A DNA stretch of 64,000 bases from assembly GCA_020850325.1 (NCBI GenBank), contig JADZEW010000024.1, forward strand, positions 1 to 64,000. Direction: 5' to 3'. The notes beneath the pieces were generated by a model. That model was not told the DNA's origin. It saw only the letters and a list, made by a program, of their open reading frames with translations, and ran no database searches. Numbering within the stretch: the first letter of the stretch is position 1; each line of letters opens with the position of its first letter. Source of the DNA: Methanoregulaceae archaeon (GTDB lineage: Bacteria > Armatimonadota > Fimbriimonadia > Fimbriimonadales > Fimbriimonadaceae). The position numbers were made by a program, and so were the translations under genes. Positions 32,664-41,640 of this stretch are shown one piece after another.

Positions 32664-35030
32664 TCACCGAGTGAAGGTCGCCGAGACCTTCTTGCGAGTG
32701 ACGAGGTCGGTGACCTCGATCTTCCACGTGCCGGACGGGTCATTCACGGCTGGGATGAAGGGAAGTGAGAAGGCTCCGTCTTTGGCCGCGACCGCCTGCG
32801 TGAACTCGCGGTTTACGCCGCTCGGGTCGGTGACTTCGATCCAGAGCGGGTACGCACCGCGAGGAGCTTTGCCCGAAGGAAACTTGACGGCCCCCGAAAT
32901 CGGGCTCGCCTTGCCTGGATCAAGGGAACTTGGGGCGCTTACGGAGACCACCGGGTCGGCCTCAGGAAGCACCGCGTAGAGCTTGCCCTCGGCCTCCGGG
33001 AGCGTGGTCGTTATCGGCGGGGCCACTCGCTGGCCGGTCTCCGTGTCGTAGACCACGCCCTTGCCGGCAATCGTCAAACGCGTGGGGAGAGGCACTCCCC
33101 TCTCCATGTGCAGCTTCGCCGCGCCAAATCGCGGCCCGAAGTCGCGGTTGTCGTTCACCGCAAACACGAGCTTCAGGTCACCGGCATCGACCGTATTGAC
33201 CAGGGCGCGCGGTGAGTCGGCAAATGCGTATCGCTCGACCCTAAGCAGTTTGCCAAGGTCGGCTGCATAGGCTTCCATCCGGCGGCGGTTCTCGTCGGCG
33301 GTGATGGCCTCGCCTTTGGCCGCGGCGACGCCGTCTACCCGGCTTTGGAACGTGAAGTCGAAGTTGGTCTTGGTTACCGCGCCGAGGTCGGCCTTGAGCG
33401 ACGCATCGGCAATCACCTTGCCACCACCGGCGGTGAATCGCTGAATCTGCGACACCATCGACCGCGTCAACGCTCCCGCCTGGGGCATGACCAGCACTTC
33501 ATATCCGCTCAGCCGACCCGCCGTCACGTCCTCATCGAGGACGACGTCGAACGGAATCTGATTCATCGCAAGCAGAGAGGCGTAAGGCAGGATCTGCTCC
33601 GTCGGGTACCCGACGTTCTTGGGCGAATCCCCCAGCCAAATCGCGGCGGCGCTCATGAGCAAGGCGACTTTGGGCTTAAGCGGCGTACCCGCCAGAACGG
33701 TGGGCCCGTAAGGCTCGATCAGGCGCCGGCTCACCTCGCCGATGGCATCGAACGATTCGGGCGAGGCTCGGCGGACATCGACGTTAGGGGCGTCAGGCTG
33801 AAGCGCGCCGCCAAAGTAGATGCCAACGACGTCCGGGCGTTGCGAGAACACTAGCCAGAGCGCCTGACGAGCGAAATCGGGTCCGGCAGTGTAGTAGTTG
33901 TTCCCGCCCGGACGGTCGTTCTCCAGCGAGCCGGTATCGTTGCCGATTGGCTCCACGAATCGCGGGTAGAGGAACAGCGTGATCGTCTGCATGGCCCGTT
34001 GGCGGTCCAGTCGAGCCGCGGCTTGCAGAATCCTTGTCGAGTACAGCCGGGTCATGTCGGGCTGCGCGTACGTCCACGTCGAGACCGCACCGAGACCGCG
34101 TGCGCTACCCGAAACGGGGGCGAGCCGGTAAGGATCATGCCAAGCCAGAAGTTCGGGCTTGCGCGAGCGAAGCAGGATCGACATCGCTTCGTTCAGCGCC
34201 GCGTCGCCCATCCCGCGGTGGTACCACCATGTCAGAAACCGGTATCGCGCGTTGGAGTCTTCGATGACTCCGTTGACGGGTAGGTTCTCCTTGGGCTGAC
34301 GGTAGATTCCCGCCGATCGTACGTCGATGTTGGCCTCGGTGCGCCCGAGGGCCGCCGCGTCGTTGCCGAAGTTGTAATCCAATTGGAACTCGGACCCCAG
34401 CAGCGACTGCCGCCACGCGGGGTAATCGCCGAAGAGCTCAGCCGCCCGTTTCGCTACGGACTTGGCATGATCCACCACCTGACCCTGACGCGGGTATGCC
34501 TGAGTCATCTTGGAGCCATCGAATCGCTCGGCGAGAGATTCGGGAGCCGACTTCCACTTTGGGTCGTACAGCGGGTTGAGGTAGATGCTGTAGTCGAGAC
34601 CTTGGCGGGCGGCTTCGTCGAGGCTAAGCTGGATGTCACGCACCGTCTTCTCGCTGCCATCCAACACGCCGGTGATCATGGGCGAACCAACGCTCGTGAA
34701 TCCGCGCTCGCGGTAGTACGCGAAGCTCTTGGGGGCGGTGCCGCCCCAGCGCCAGAGCGGATACCGTCCGGCGGGAGGGGCCGGGGCGACCTCGAAAGTC
34801 AGTTTGCGAACTTGGCCACCGCTGAACTCAAGCGTGTAGCTCCCGGGCCTCAGGGCGGCGGTCGATAGGGTCAGTTTCGACCCGCTGAGGGTGGCGGTGA
34901 GCGGAGTGCCCACGACCGTCGCCGTGGTTGCTCCTGGAGCCTCGAGGGCCAAGGTCTCGCCCCGGACGTAAACTCGATTCGGACTCGCGGGAGCCTGCAG
35001 GGTCCAACCGATGATTAAGGGGAGCCACAT
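32664..35030 (-). CDS. large secreted glycosidase-like protein
   Basis: Protein of 788 residues with a leader (MWLPLIIGWTLQAP), an N-terminal beta domain (YVRGETLALEAPGATTATV..), a likely TIM-barrel region (RERGFTSVGSPMITG, SIYLNPLYDPKWKS, LLAWHDPYRLAP, about residues 100-430), a class I glutamine-amidotransferase-like domain (KVALLMSAAAIWLGD, LPYASLLAMNQIPFDVVLDEDV, YEVLVMPQAGALTRSMVSQI, GGGKVIADASL) and a C-terminal Ig-like module (GTWKIEVTDLVTRKKVSATFTR). This order resembles GH42-like or other beta-galactosidase-type proteins with a trimerisation domain, but the catalytic Glu pair was not identified. The ATG at 35030 gives the best leader. It is downstream of the pyruvate dehydrogenase genes. 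Confidence 0.6.
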   Translation of the reverse strand: MWLPLIIGWTLQAPASPNRVYVRGETLALEAPGATTATVVGTPLTATLSGSKLTLSTAALRPGSYTLEFSGGQVRKLTFEVAPAPPAGRYPLWRWGGTAPKSFAYYRERGFTSVGSPMITGVLDGSEKTVRDIQLSLDEAARQGLDYSIYLNPLYDPKWKSAPESLAERFDGSKMTQAYPRQGQVVDHAKSVAKRAAELFGDYPAWRQSLLGSEFQLDYNFGNDAAALGRTEANIDVRSAGIYRQPKENLPVNGVIEDSNARYRFLTWWYHRGMGDAALNEAMSILLRSRKPELLAWHDPYRLAPVSGSARGLGAVSTWTYAQPDMTRLYSTRILQAAARLDRQRAMQTITLFLYPRFVEPIGNDTGSLENDRPGGNNYYTAGPDFARQALWLVFSQRPDVVGIYFGGALQPDAPNVDVRRASPESFDAIGEVSRRLIEPYGPTVLAGTPLKPKVALLMSAAAIWLGDSPKNVGYPTEQILPYASLLAMNQIPFDVVLDEDVTAGRLSGYEVLVMPQAGALTRSMVSQIQRFTAGGGKVIADASLKADLGAVTKTNFDFTFQSRVDGVAAAKGEAITADENRRRMEAYAADLGKLLRVERYAFADSPRALVNTVDAGDLKLVFAVNDNRDFGPRFGAAKLHMERGVPLPTRLTIAGKGVVYDTETGQRVAPPITTTLPEAEGKLYAVLPEADPVVSVSAPSSLDPGKASPISGAVKFPSGKAPRGAYPLWIEVTDPSGVNREFTQAVAAKDGAFSLPFIPAVNDPSGTWKIEVTDLVTRKKVSATFTR

Positions 35031-35074
35031 GAGCAATTAGGACGCCTTCGCGTTGCGCTTGTTACCAATGGAAT

Positions 35075-35102
35075 CCCCCTCCTTTCTCTTGAGAGGAGGG
35101 GG
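35075..35102. repeat. C/G-rich hairpin between pdhB and the glycosidase-like gene
   Basis: CCCCCTCC pairs with GGAGGGGG, with an inner TCTC/GAGA stem. No T-run follows on the minus strand, so its role as terminator is unsure. Confidence 0.45.
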
Positions 35103-35136
35103 TAGGGGGTGGAGAGGTCGCTAACCCCTCCTTGGT

Positions 35137-36168
35137 CTAGCCGATCTTGCGGACTTCCGCGAGGACGTCCTGCTCGTTCGGGATGCACTGCAGTTCCAGA
35201 ACCCTCGCGTACGGCATCGGCACGTTCAGACCGCCGACCCGACCGACCGGGGCGTCCAGGTCGTCGAAGCAGTCCTGAGCGATCCGGGCCGCGATCTCCG
35301 CGCCGAATCCACCCGACTTCCAATCTTCGTACACCACGACCGCCCGGTGCGTCTTGCGAACGCTGTTGTAGATCGTCTCGGTGTCCAGCGGAAGCAGCGA
35401 ACGCACGTCGACGACTTCGGCATCGATGCCATCGGCGGCAAGCAACTCCGCGGCGGCGAGCGACACGTTCACCATGCGCGAGTATGCGATGAGCGAGATG
35501 TCCTTGCCTTCCTTCGCGATGCGCGCCTTGCCGAACGGGATGATCTCATCCACGTCGTCGCTGACGTCACCCTTCATGCTATAGAGTCCGGGGTTCTCGG
35601 TGAAGATAACCGGGTTGTCGTCGCGGATGGCCGCCTTGAGCATGCCCTTCGCGCAGTTCGGCGTCGCCGGAGCAACGACCTTGAGGCCGGGTACGTGGGC
35701 GTACCAACCCTCCATCGAGTGCGAGTGCTGCGCCGACAACTGGTTCGCTGCGCCACCCGGACCACGAATGACCAGCGGAACCGAAATCTGTCCCCCCGTC
35801 ATGTAGTGGATCTTCGCGGCGTGGTTGATGATCTGGTCGAGCGCGAGAATCGAGAACGACATGGTCATCATCTCGACGATCGGGCGCAGGCCCGTCATGG
35901 CGGCCCCAGTCGCCATGCCGACAATGCCCGGCTCGGTGATCGGCGTATCGATGACGCGGCGGCCGACACCATCCAGAATCTCCGGGTGGGGCGGCTCGAC
36001 GAGCCAGTCTCGCGGCTCTTGGCAATAGCGCTCGAACAAGCCGTCGGTCACGCGGAACGTGCCCTTGTACTTGCCGATGTCTTCGCCCATGATGAAGACG
36101 TTCTGGTCGCGATCCATCTCCTCGATCATCGCGAGCCGTACGGCATCTCGGTAGGTCATGTTCGTCAT
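35137..36168 (-). CDS. pdhB: pyruvate dehydrogenase E1 component, beta subunit
   Basis: Protein of 343 residues, the beta subunit of the thiamine-diphosphate-dependent 2-oxo acid dehydrogenase E1. Features: MTYRDAVRLAMIEEMDRDQNVFIMGEDIGKYKG, RVIDTPITEPGIVGMATGAAMTGLRPIVEMM (with the ThDP-contacting Glu), HSQ-like AQHSHSMEGWYAHVPGLKVVAPATP, and the C-terminal transketolase-like domain (SLLPLDTETIYNSVRKTHRAVVVYEDWKSGGFGAEIAARI; quoted as separate segments). Its ATG overlaps the alpha-subunit stop (TAATG). The E2 and E3 genes are not in the window. Pyruvate is the likely substrate; a branched-chain or acetoin role is possible. Confidence 0.93.
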   Translation of the reverse strand: MTNMTYRDAVRLAMIEEMDRDQNVFIMGEDIGKYKGTFRVTDGLFERYCQEPRDWLVEPPHPEILDGVGRRVIDTPITEPGIVGMATGAAMTGLRPIVEMMTMSFSILALDQIINHAAKIHYMTGGQISVPLVIRGPGGAANQLSAQHSHSMEGWYAHVPGLKVVAPATPNCAKGMLKAAIRDDNPVIFTENPGLYSMKGDVSDDVDEIIPFGKARIAKEGKDISLIAYSRMVNVSLAAAELLAADGIDAEVVDVRSLLPLDTETIYNSVRKTHRAVVVYEDWKSGGFGAEIAARIAQDCFDDLDAPVGRVGGLNVPMPYARVLELQCIPNEQDVLAEVRKIG

Positions 36169-37184
36169 TAGTGGCCCATCTCCGGAGTCATGTCCGTGTA
36201 CACGTCCGTGTAAACCTGTTCGGGATCAGGGAACGGTGACTTGTCCGCTTCTTCGTAGATCGTCTCGGCACGGTCGAGTTCTTCGGCGTCGATCTTCTCC
36301 ATCTCGCTGCGCGAGAGGATGCTGTTGGAGTCTAGGAACGCTTCGTAAAGCCGGATGCAATCCCGCTTCATATACTCGTCCTCTTCTTCCTTCGTGCGAT
36401 ACAGCTGGCGGTCGTTGTCGGCGGCGCCGTGACCCATGTTGCGGTAGGTCATCGCCTCGATGAGGTAGGGCTGCGAGTTCTCGCGGCAGTCGTCGATGAT
36501 CCGCTTCGAGTGGTTCAGCACCTCGACGAGATCGTGGCCGTCGACGCGCTCATGCTTCATGTTGAACGGGAAGCCACGCTTGTACAACTGAGGATCGGCG
36601 GCGTGCCGCTCGAGAGCCGTGCCCATCGCGTACAAGTTGTTCTCGATGATGAAGATGATCGGAAGCTGCCACAGGCCGCACATGTTCAGCGTCTCGAAGA
36701 ACACGCCGGCATTTGCGGCACCGTCTCCAAGGTAGCAAAGGGTGACGCGGTCTTCCTTTCGGTACTTCGCGGCCATGGCCAGGCCGCCGCCCAGTGCCGT
36801 GTGTCCGCCGACGATTCCCCAGCCGCCGTAAAACTGCTTATCGATGTCGTAAATGTGCATCGAGCCGCCTTTGCCGCGGCTCTGGCCACCGCTGCGGCCC
36901 ATGATTTCGGCCATGGTCGCTACCGGATCGGAACCGAGCACAAGCGCATGCCCGTGGTCGCGGTAGGCCGTGATGACGTAGTCGTGGCCCTTGCGGATGT
37001 TGTTGAGCCAGCCCACGACGAGCGGCTCCATTCCGATGTAGACGTGGAGATAGCCACCAGCCTTACCGGTGCGGTAGGCGAGGTTGCACTTCTCCTCGAA
37101 GTGACGAATAAAAAGCATCTCCCGATAGTAGGAAATGAGTTCGGCGGGAGACGCCGGCAAGTTCTTTTGGGCGGGTTTGGCCAC
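36168..37184 (-). CDS. pdhA: pyruvate dehydrogenase E1 component, alpha subunit
   Basis: Protein of 338 residues. YREMLFIRHFEEKCNLAYRTGKAGGYLHVYIGME is the usual N-terminal part; the ThDP motif runs from CYLGDGAANAGVFFETLNM to IIENNLYAMGT (GDG...NN); HIYDIDKQFYGGWGIVGGH and YRNMGHGAADNDRQLYRTKEEEDEY complete the match. It decarboxylates the 2-oxo acid and passes the acyl group to E2. The GTG at 37184 has GAGGAG ten bases upstream and gives family length; a frame running further upstream lacks similarity. It is coupled to pdhB. Confidence 0.94.
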   Translation of the reverse strand: MAKPAQKNLPASPAELISYYREMLFIRHFEEKCNLAYRTGKAGGYLHVYIGMEPLVVGWLNNIRKGHDYVITAYRDHGHALVLGSDPVATMAEIMGRSGGQSRGKGGSMHIYDIDKQFYGGWGIVGGHTALGGGLAMAAKYRKEDRVTLCYLGDGAANAGVFFETLNMCGLWQLPIIFIIENNLYAMGTALERHAADPQLYKRGFPFNMKHERVDGHDLVEVLNHSKRIIDDCRENSQPYLIEAMTYRNMGHGAADNDRQLYRTKEEEDEYMKRDCIRLYEAFLDSNSILSRSEMEKIDAEELDRAETIYEEADKSPFPDPEQVYTDVYTDMTPEMGH

Positions 37185-37419
37185 GCGGATATCGCTCCTC
37201 GAAATTTGAGATAAGGCGGCATCCGCTGCGCCCTTGGAGCGGCAACGCCAATGGAGGCGAGTATACCGCCGCCTCCCTCGGGCCGGGAACACCTCAGGCG
37301 AAGAGGTCATTTTAGAACTGGCACCGTTTGGGTTCACGGGGCATGCGGGATACTCGGCTTGTGGATCCCGGCCGGCCGCGGCAAGAGGGAGCGGCGGTCG
37401 GAGATTCCCGAGGTACAAG

Positions 37420-38907
37420 ATGAAACTCGGAAGCTTCCTGACCCAGTGCGTTGGCGGTCTCTTGTTGGTCGTGGCGGTTGCCGGATGTGGCGGTGGTGGG
37501 GCCGGGGCGATGACGCCCGAACCCGATCAGTCGGCGGGCCCGATGCGGGTGCAGGGCAACCTGAATCTCCCCGTGGTCGATGTCCTTACTGGCGGTCTCA
37601 CGGTCTACGGCTTCAGTGGAGCGATCACCAAAGCCTACTGGACGGATGCAACACCGACTCTGGAAGAGACGGAGTTGGTCTTTGCCAGGTCGTCGCTTAG
37701 GACAGGCGAGGTCATCCTTGCATGTGAGCCCGACGGATCAAACGAGCGAACCATCGTCTCGCTGTCCGCAATTCCCAAGCAAGTTCGGGTGAGTCCGGAC
37801 GGCGCTTGGCTCTACTACGTCGAGGGAACCACACTGAAACGCATCCCGATGGGCGGGGGCGCACCGACGCAAGTTCTGACAGACGTGAACTCCTTCGCCC
37901 TAACCCCCTCGGGTACCCGGGCAGTGGTCCATCGTCCCACGTCCAATGTGATCTCCGTCGTGAACGTCAATGGAACCGGAGTCGAAGTTCGACTCGACTC
38001 CACGGTCACGAATGATGCCGGAATAGTGGGTTGTCTGAGCGAAGAGGCCGCGGTGTTTATCAACTATCGGTGGGCGACCAATCCTTCGGTAGGAACGCTC
38101 CAACTGACCGGCCCAAGCCAGACCTACAACTACTTCTTTACGGGAAGCAACTCCTCGGTTCGCGACGTTGCTTTGGATGCTCGCCGGGATATGGTCTATG
38201 TGTACTGTGAATCGTCGGACCTCAAGACCCGCGTGTGGGAGTATGCGTTCATTCTGCACGCTATGCTCATCCGCGAGGTCCGCGACGACCTGCCTCAGAC
38301 GCCCTTTCCGGTCTCGTCGTCGTTTGCTCCAGACAACTTGCGCATGGTCGCGATCAGAACGACGAATCCACCATCGCTCGTCACTCTAGATCGTGACTTT
38401 AATGTCACTGGAACGATCGTCCAGGACGTGTTTATGAGATACGTCACGGATTGGGCGCCAGCCCCTACCTTCAGAACCTTCGTCGGGGCGGGCAACTATG
38501 CGTCTGGAGCCGCTGCGGTCCTGTTCACGGATAAGGGCGGGCGAACCCCGGCCGTCGTTCTCGCCGACTGTTCCACGCGCGCCTCGATGACCCTCACGCG
38601 CGTCTCCGAGACCAGCGACGCAACGCTGATCTACCGGCTTGAGTGCGATAACCTGACCAAGCTCCACTACACGAAGTCAAACAGCTTCACCCAGGTGTCG
38701 GTGGTGGGCAGCATCACCGGCCTCAAAGGGGCTTTTATCTCGTTCAATGGGGAGACGGGTCGGGTAAGCAACGTGGTGACCTACACGAAGCGGCCCACGA
38801 TTTCGCGATCGGGCAGGCAGTGGGCGGTTGAAGGTGAGGGCATCGCCGAGGTGTACGACGGCGAAGGCGCAAAGAAGCCCGACACTCAGAAGTTGCTGAT
38901 TCGCTAG
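37420..38907 (+). CDS. lipoprotein with beta-propeller-like repeats (paralog 1)
   Basis: Protein of 495 residues with a lipoprotein signal (LLLVVAVAGCGGGG; Cys in the lipobox). The N-terminal half has propeller-like segments such as ILACEPDGSNERTIV and VRVSPDGAWLYYVEGTTLKRIPMGGG, recalling TolB/WD40-type PD40 repeats. The C-terminal domain (FRTFVGAGNYASGAAAVLF to LTKLHYTKSNSFTQVSVVGSITGLKGAF) is shared almost residue for residue with the genes at 40147 and 41641. The family was not recognised. The three probably arose by duplication. This copy is separated from the others by a ppc remnant on the opposite strand. Confidence 0.8.
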   Translation: MKLGSFLTQCVGGLLLVVAVAGCGGGGAGAMTPEPDQSAGPMRVQGNLNLPVVDVLTGGLTVYGFSGAITKAYWTDATPTLEETELVFARSSLRTGEVILACEPDGSNERTIVSLSAIPKQVRVSPDGAWLYYVEGTTLKRIPMGGGAPTQVLTDVNSFALTPSGTRAVVHRPTSNVISVVNVNGTGVEVRLDSTVTNDAGIVGCLSEEAAVFINYRWATNPSVGTLQLTGPSQTYNYFFTGSNSSVRDVALDARRDMVYVYCESSDLKTRVWEYAFILHAMLIREVRDDLPQTPFPVSSSFAPDNLRMVAIRTTNPPSLVTLDRDFNVTGTIVQDVFMRYVTDWAPAPTFRTFVGAGNYASGAAAVLFTDKGGRTPAVVLADCSTRASMTLTRVSETSDATLIYRLECDNLTKLHYTKSNSFTQVSVVGSITGLKGAFISFNGETGRVSNVVTYTKRPTISRSGRQWAVEGEGIAEVYDGEGAKKPDTQKLLIR

Positions 38908-38918
38908 TTTGTCGGTGC

Positions 38919-40018
38919 TCAGCCCGTGCTTTGCATGCCGGCTGCGATGCCGGCGATGGTTTGGAGCATGGCCTCCCTCCATTCACCGCTCCTTTCGTCA
39001 TCGCTCAAGTCGGCCCAACGGTCCATCAGGGCAACTTGCAGGACGTTCAACGGCATCAACACCGGATTCCTTAGCCCGACCGTACTTTTCACGACCTTCG
39101 CCGAGTCCATCAAATCACTCGCCCCGGTGACCTGGAGGAGGGCGTTCCGCGTGCGATCAAACTCCTCTTCGATCAAGCGCTGGATGCGCGGCCCCGAGGG
39201 TTCGGGCACCCGCTTCGCGTACAGCCTTGAAGTAGCGATGTGCGCACGAGTCAACTCAAGCTGAGCGTTGTCGACCATCGACTTAAAGAAGGGCCAGTTC
39301 TCGTACATGCCGCGCAAGCTGTGCAACCCATCAGCTTCGGCGGCGGAACGACCTCGGAGATGGTCCCTTCAAAGAAGTAGAGGGCATTTCTTACTTCCTC
39401 GTCCACGGTCACCTGAACCGCCCGCATCTCGTCCGTCTGCCAAAGGGTCGTGAGGATGCGCTCCACCTCGTCGAAGTCCTCCCTCTTGGCGTCCAAAGGA
39501 TCGGCGAGGGTTGGACCGCTCTCGGCTTTTGCCAAGTGGAGGGCAACACTTTTCAGCTTATCGAGGACTGCGCGGCGCTTGGCCTCGGTAGGATGCGCCG
39601 TGAGCGTTGGCGTAATCTGAATACGGTCGAGAAGCTGCTGCATCTCAGCCGCCGTCGTACCTCTTGACTTGAGTTCGATGACGGCGTCTCGGATTGATTC
39701 CTTGCGCTCCTCGCCCCGGGCTCGGTTGACGCGCACGATCTCCTTCTGTTCCGCCGTATTCGCAAGTTGGAAAAACGCCGTAAAGGCGCGGGCGACGTCG
39801 CGGAAGACAGCAGGGTCTTGGAGTTGCGGGTACTGCTCGAAGAGTCTGCGGGGATCGGGATTCTCCTCGGTGACGAGTTTTCGGGCGAGCTCGACCACTT
39901 CCCGGGATCCCTGTTCGGCGAGGATCTTTCCCAACATCCGGTCGAGCGTTCTCAGATCGTCGGAGAGTTCCCGGGTCAATCCAAAGGCTTCGGGCTCGAC
40001 GTTCAGGAGGGATCGCAT
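38919..40018 (-). pseudogene. ppc: phosphoenolpyruvate carboxylase remnant with the central part deleted
   Basis: Two frames show ppc homology. 40018 to about 39335 encodes the N-terminus, including ITPTLTAHPTEAKRRAVLDKL with the catalytic His. 39326 to 38919 encodes the C-terminus (LRGMYENWPFFKSMVDNAQLELTRAHIA, PVLMPLNVLQVALMDRWADL; separate segments). About 240 N-terminal and 135 C-terminal residues remain out of roughly 900, so some 500 residues, with the Arg/Gly-rich PEP-binding loop and most of the barrel, are missing. The parts are in different frames, so the deletion is not a multiple of three. The product should be inactive. A sequence or assembly fault cannot be excluded. Confidence 0.85.
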
Positions 40019-40109
40019 TCTCTATCTGACGCCGACGGAGGCGAACCCGTTTGACCCAGAGACCGACGATGGAGAGGCGCTCTCCGAGTCAAGGCGATGG
40101 CCTGAGAGG

Positions 40110-40138
40110 TTGTATTCCGCTGACGTCTCCCTTATAAT
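40110..40138 (+). promoter_or_regulatory. promoter of lipoprotein paralog 2, probably leaderless
   Basis: TTGTAT (40110-40115), 17 bp, and a perfect TATAAT (40133-40138) end eight bases before the ATG at 40147. No ribosome site fits between them. Confidence 0.8.
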
Positions 40139-40146
40139 GTGGGGAT

Positions 40147-41628
40147 ATGCGTTGGCTCCTCAGCTTGAGTTTGCTCGTCGGCGTCCTTTCGGGTTGCGGT
40201 GGCGGTGGAGGAGCCATGGCCGTTGCGCCCGAACCGGAAGTTGTCTCTGGGTCGATGCGGCTTCAGGGGCAAGTGCGGTCGCCGGTGATCGCCACGAACG
40301 GGAGCGGGCTCTCAGTCTTCGGCTTTGCCGGCACGATTTCGAAGGCCTATTGGACGGACACGAACCCCACCCGCGCGGAGACGGAGATTGTGTTCGCCAT
40401 GTCGACCATTGTAAATGGACGTCAGATTGTCGCGTGCGAGCCTGATGGCAGCAACCTGCGGGTCGTGGCGAGCCTCACTGCCGAACCCTCGGAGATTCGG
40501 GTGAGCCCCGATGGAGCGTGGGTCTACTTTGCCGAGAACAGCACGCTGAAGCGGGTGCCGATTTCTGGTGGCAACGTGACCACGATGATGGCGGACGTCT
40601 ACTTTTTCGCTTTGTCACCTTCCGGCGCAAAAATTCTCGCATATCGGCCAACGGCCGACGATGTGGTTTATGCCAATGTCAATGGCACTGGTGTTGATGT
40701 GCGGGTTCCTTCTTCTGAGACCAACCTCACGCGGGTCATCGGCTGCGTCAACGAGAGCTACGGGTTCATCAGTCAGAGCCCGCAAGCCTTGAACCAGTTG
40801 TATGAGCGTGTGTCCCTAGTTGGGAATGTCGAGTCTGTTCCCTGGGTGACACTAAGTCCGATTGAACTATATAGCTCTGACTTAGCACCGGCACGAGATC
40901 GAATCTTCAGCAGATTCAAGAACCTCAACGATGCCAAGGTTTACGCTTATGAGACTTATCTCGGACCCAGCGGCCCACACTCAACCTCGATCCGAGATGA
41001 TCTTGCGGATGTCGATCGCATCCGCTCAATGGCCTCAAGCCCGGATGGCCAAGCGTTTGTGGCGATCCAAGACCACACGGATCCGACCGAAACGCGGATT
41101 GTAACCCTCGATCGGGACCATAACATCCTCGATACCGTCTTTCGTGGGACGTTTAGTTTGTCGACTCCGGCGTGGGCACCGAGCCCGACCTTCCGGACCT
41201 TCGTCGGTGCAGGGAACTACGCCGCCGGAGCTGCGGCGTTGCTGTTCTCGGATTTGAACAGCCGAACCCCTTCGGTCGTCCTCGCCGACGCCAATCCCCG
41301 CAGTTCGATGAACCTCACCCGCGTCTCAGGCGACAACGACGGCACGATCATCTACGAGATGACGTGCGATGCCCTGACCAAGCTCCACTACACGAAGTCG
41401 AACAGCTTTGCTCAGGTCGGGGTCATCGGCAGTCTTACCGGTCTCAAGGGGGCGATCGTCGCCTTCAACTCGACCACGGGGCGGGTGAGCAACGTGATCA
41501 CCTTTACAAAGAAACCCTCCATCTCGCGGTCGGGTAAAAAGTGGGTCTTCGAGGGAGATGGCATCGCCGAACATCTTTCGGGTGACGGAGAGCGTCGCCC
41601 GACATCGAATCGTGTCGTGATCGAATAG
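40147..41628 (+). CDS. lipoprotein with beta-propeller-like repeats (paralog 2)
   Basis: Protein of 493 residues with lipobox LVGVLSGC and a Gly run after Cys. Matches paralog 1 throughout: LSVFGFAGTISKAYWTDTNPTRAETEIVFA, CEPDGSNLRVV, IRVSPDGAWVYFAENSTLKRVPISGG, and the end FRTFVGAGNYAAGAAALLF to SISRSGKKWVFEGDGIAEHL (separate segments). The middle differs more. The function is unknown; repeated PDG-W-Y units point to a beta-propeller on the outer surface or periplasm. It is the first gene of a pair with paralog 3, 12 bp apart. Confidence 0.8.
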   Translation: MRWLLSLSLLVGVLSGCGGGGGAMAVAPEPEVVSGSMRLQGQVRSPVIATNGSGLSVFGFAGTISKAYWTDTNPTRAETEIVFAMSTIVNGRQIVACEPDGSNLRVVASLTAEPSEIRVSPDGAWVYFAENSTLKRVPISGGNVTTMMADVYFFALSPSGAKILAYRPTADDVVYANVNGTGVDVRVPSSETNLTRVIGCVNESYGFISQSPQALNQLYERVSLVGNVESVPWVTLSPIELYSSDLAPARDRIFSRFKNLNDAKVYAYETYLGPSGPHSTSIRDDLADVDRIRSMASSPDGQAFVAIQDHTDPTETRIVTLDRDHNILDTVFRGTFSLSTPAWAPSPTFRTFVGAGNYAAGAAALLFSDLNSRTPSVVLADANPRSSMNLTRVSGDNDGTIIYEMTCDALTKLHYTKSNSFAQVGVIGSLTGLKGAIVAFNSTTGRVSNVITFTKKPSISRSGKKWVFEGDGIAEHLSGDGERRPTSNRVVIE

Positions 41629-41640
41629 GAGATCTGAGTA

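Noticed and set aside
36168-37418. Longer form of pyruvate dehydrogenase E1 alpha starting at 37418
   Set aside because: The extra N-terminal 78 residues have no family similarity and overlap a region with promoter-like features; GTG 37184 has a ribosome site.
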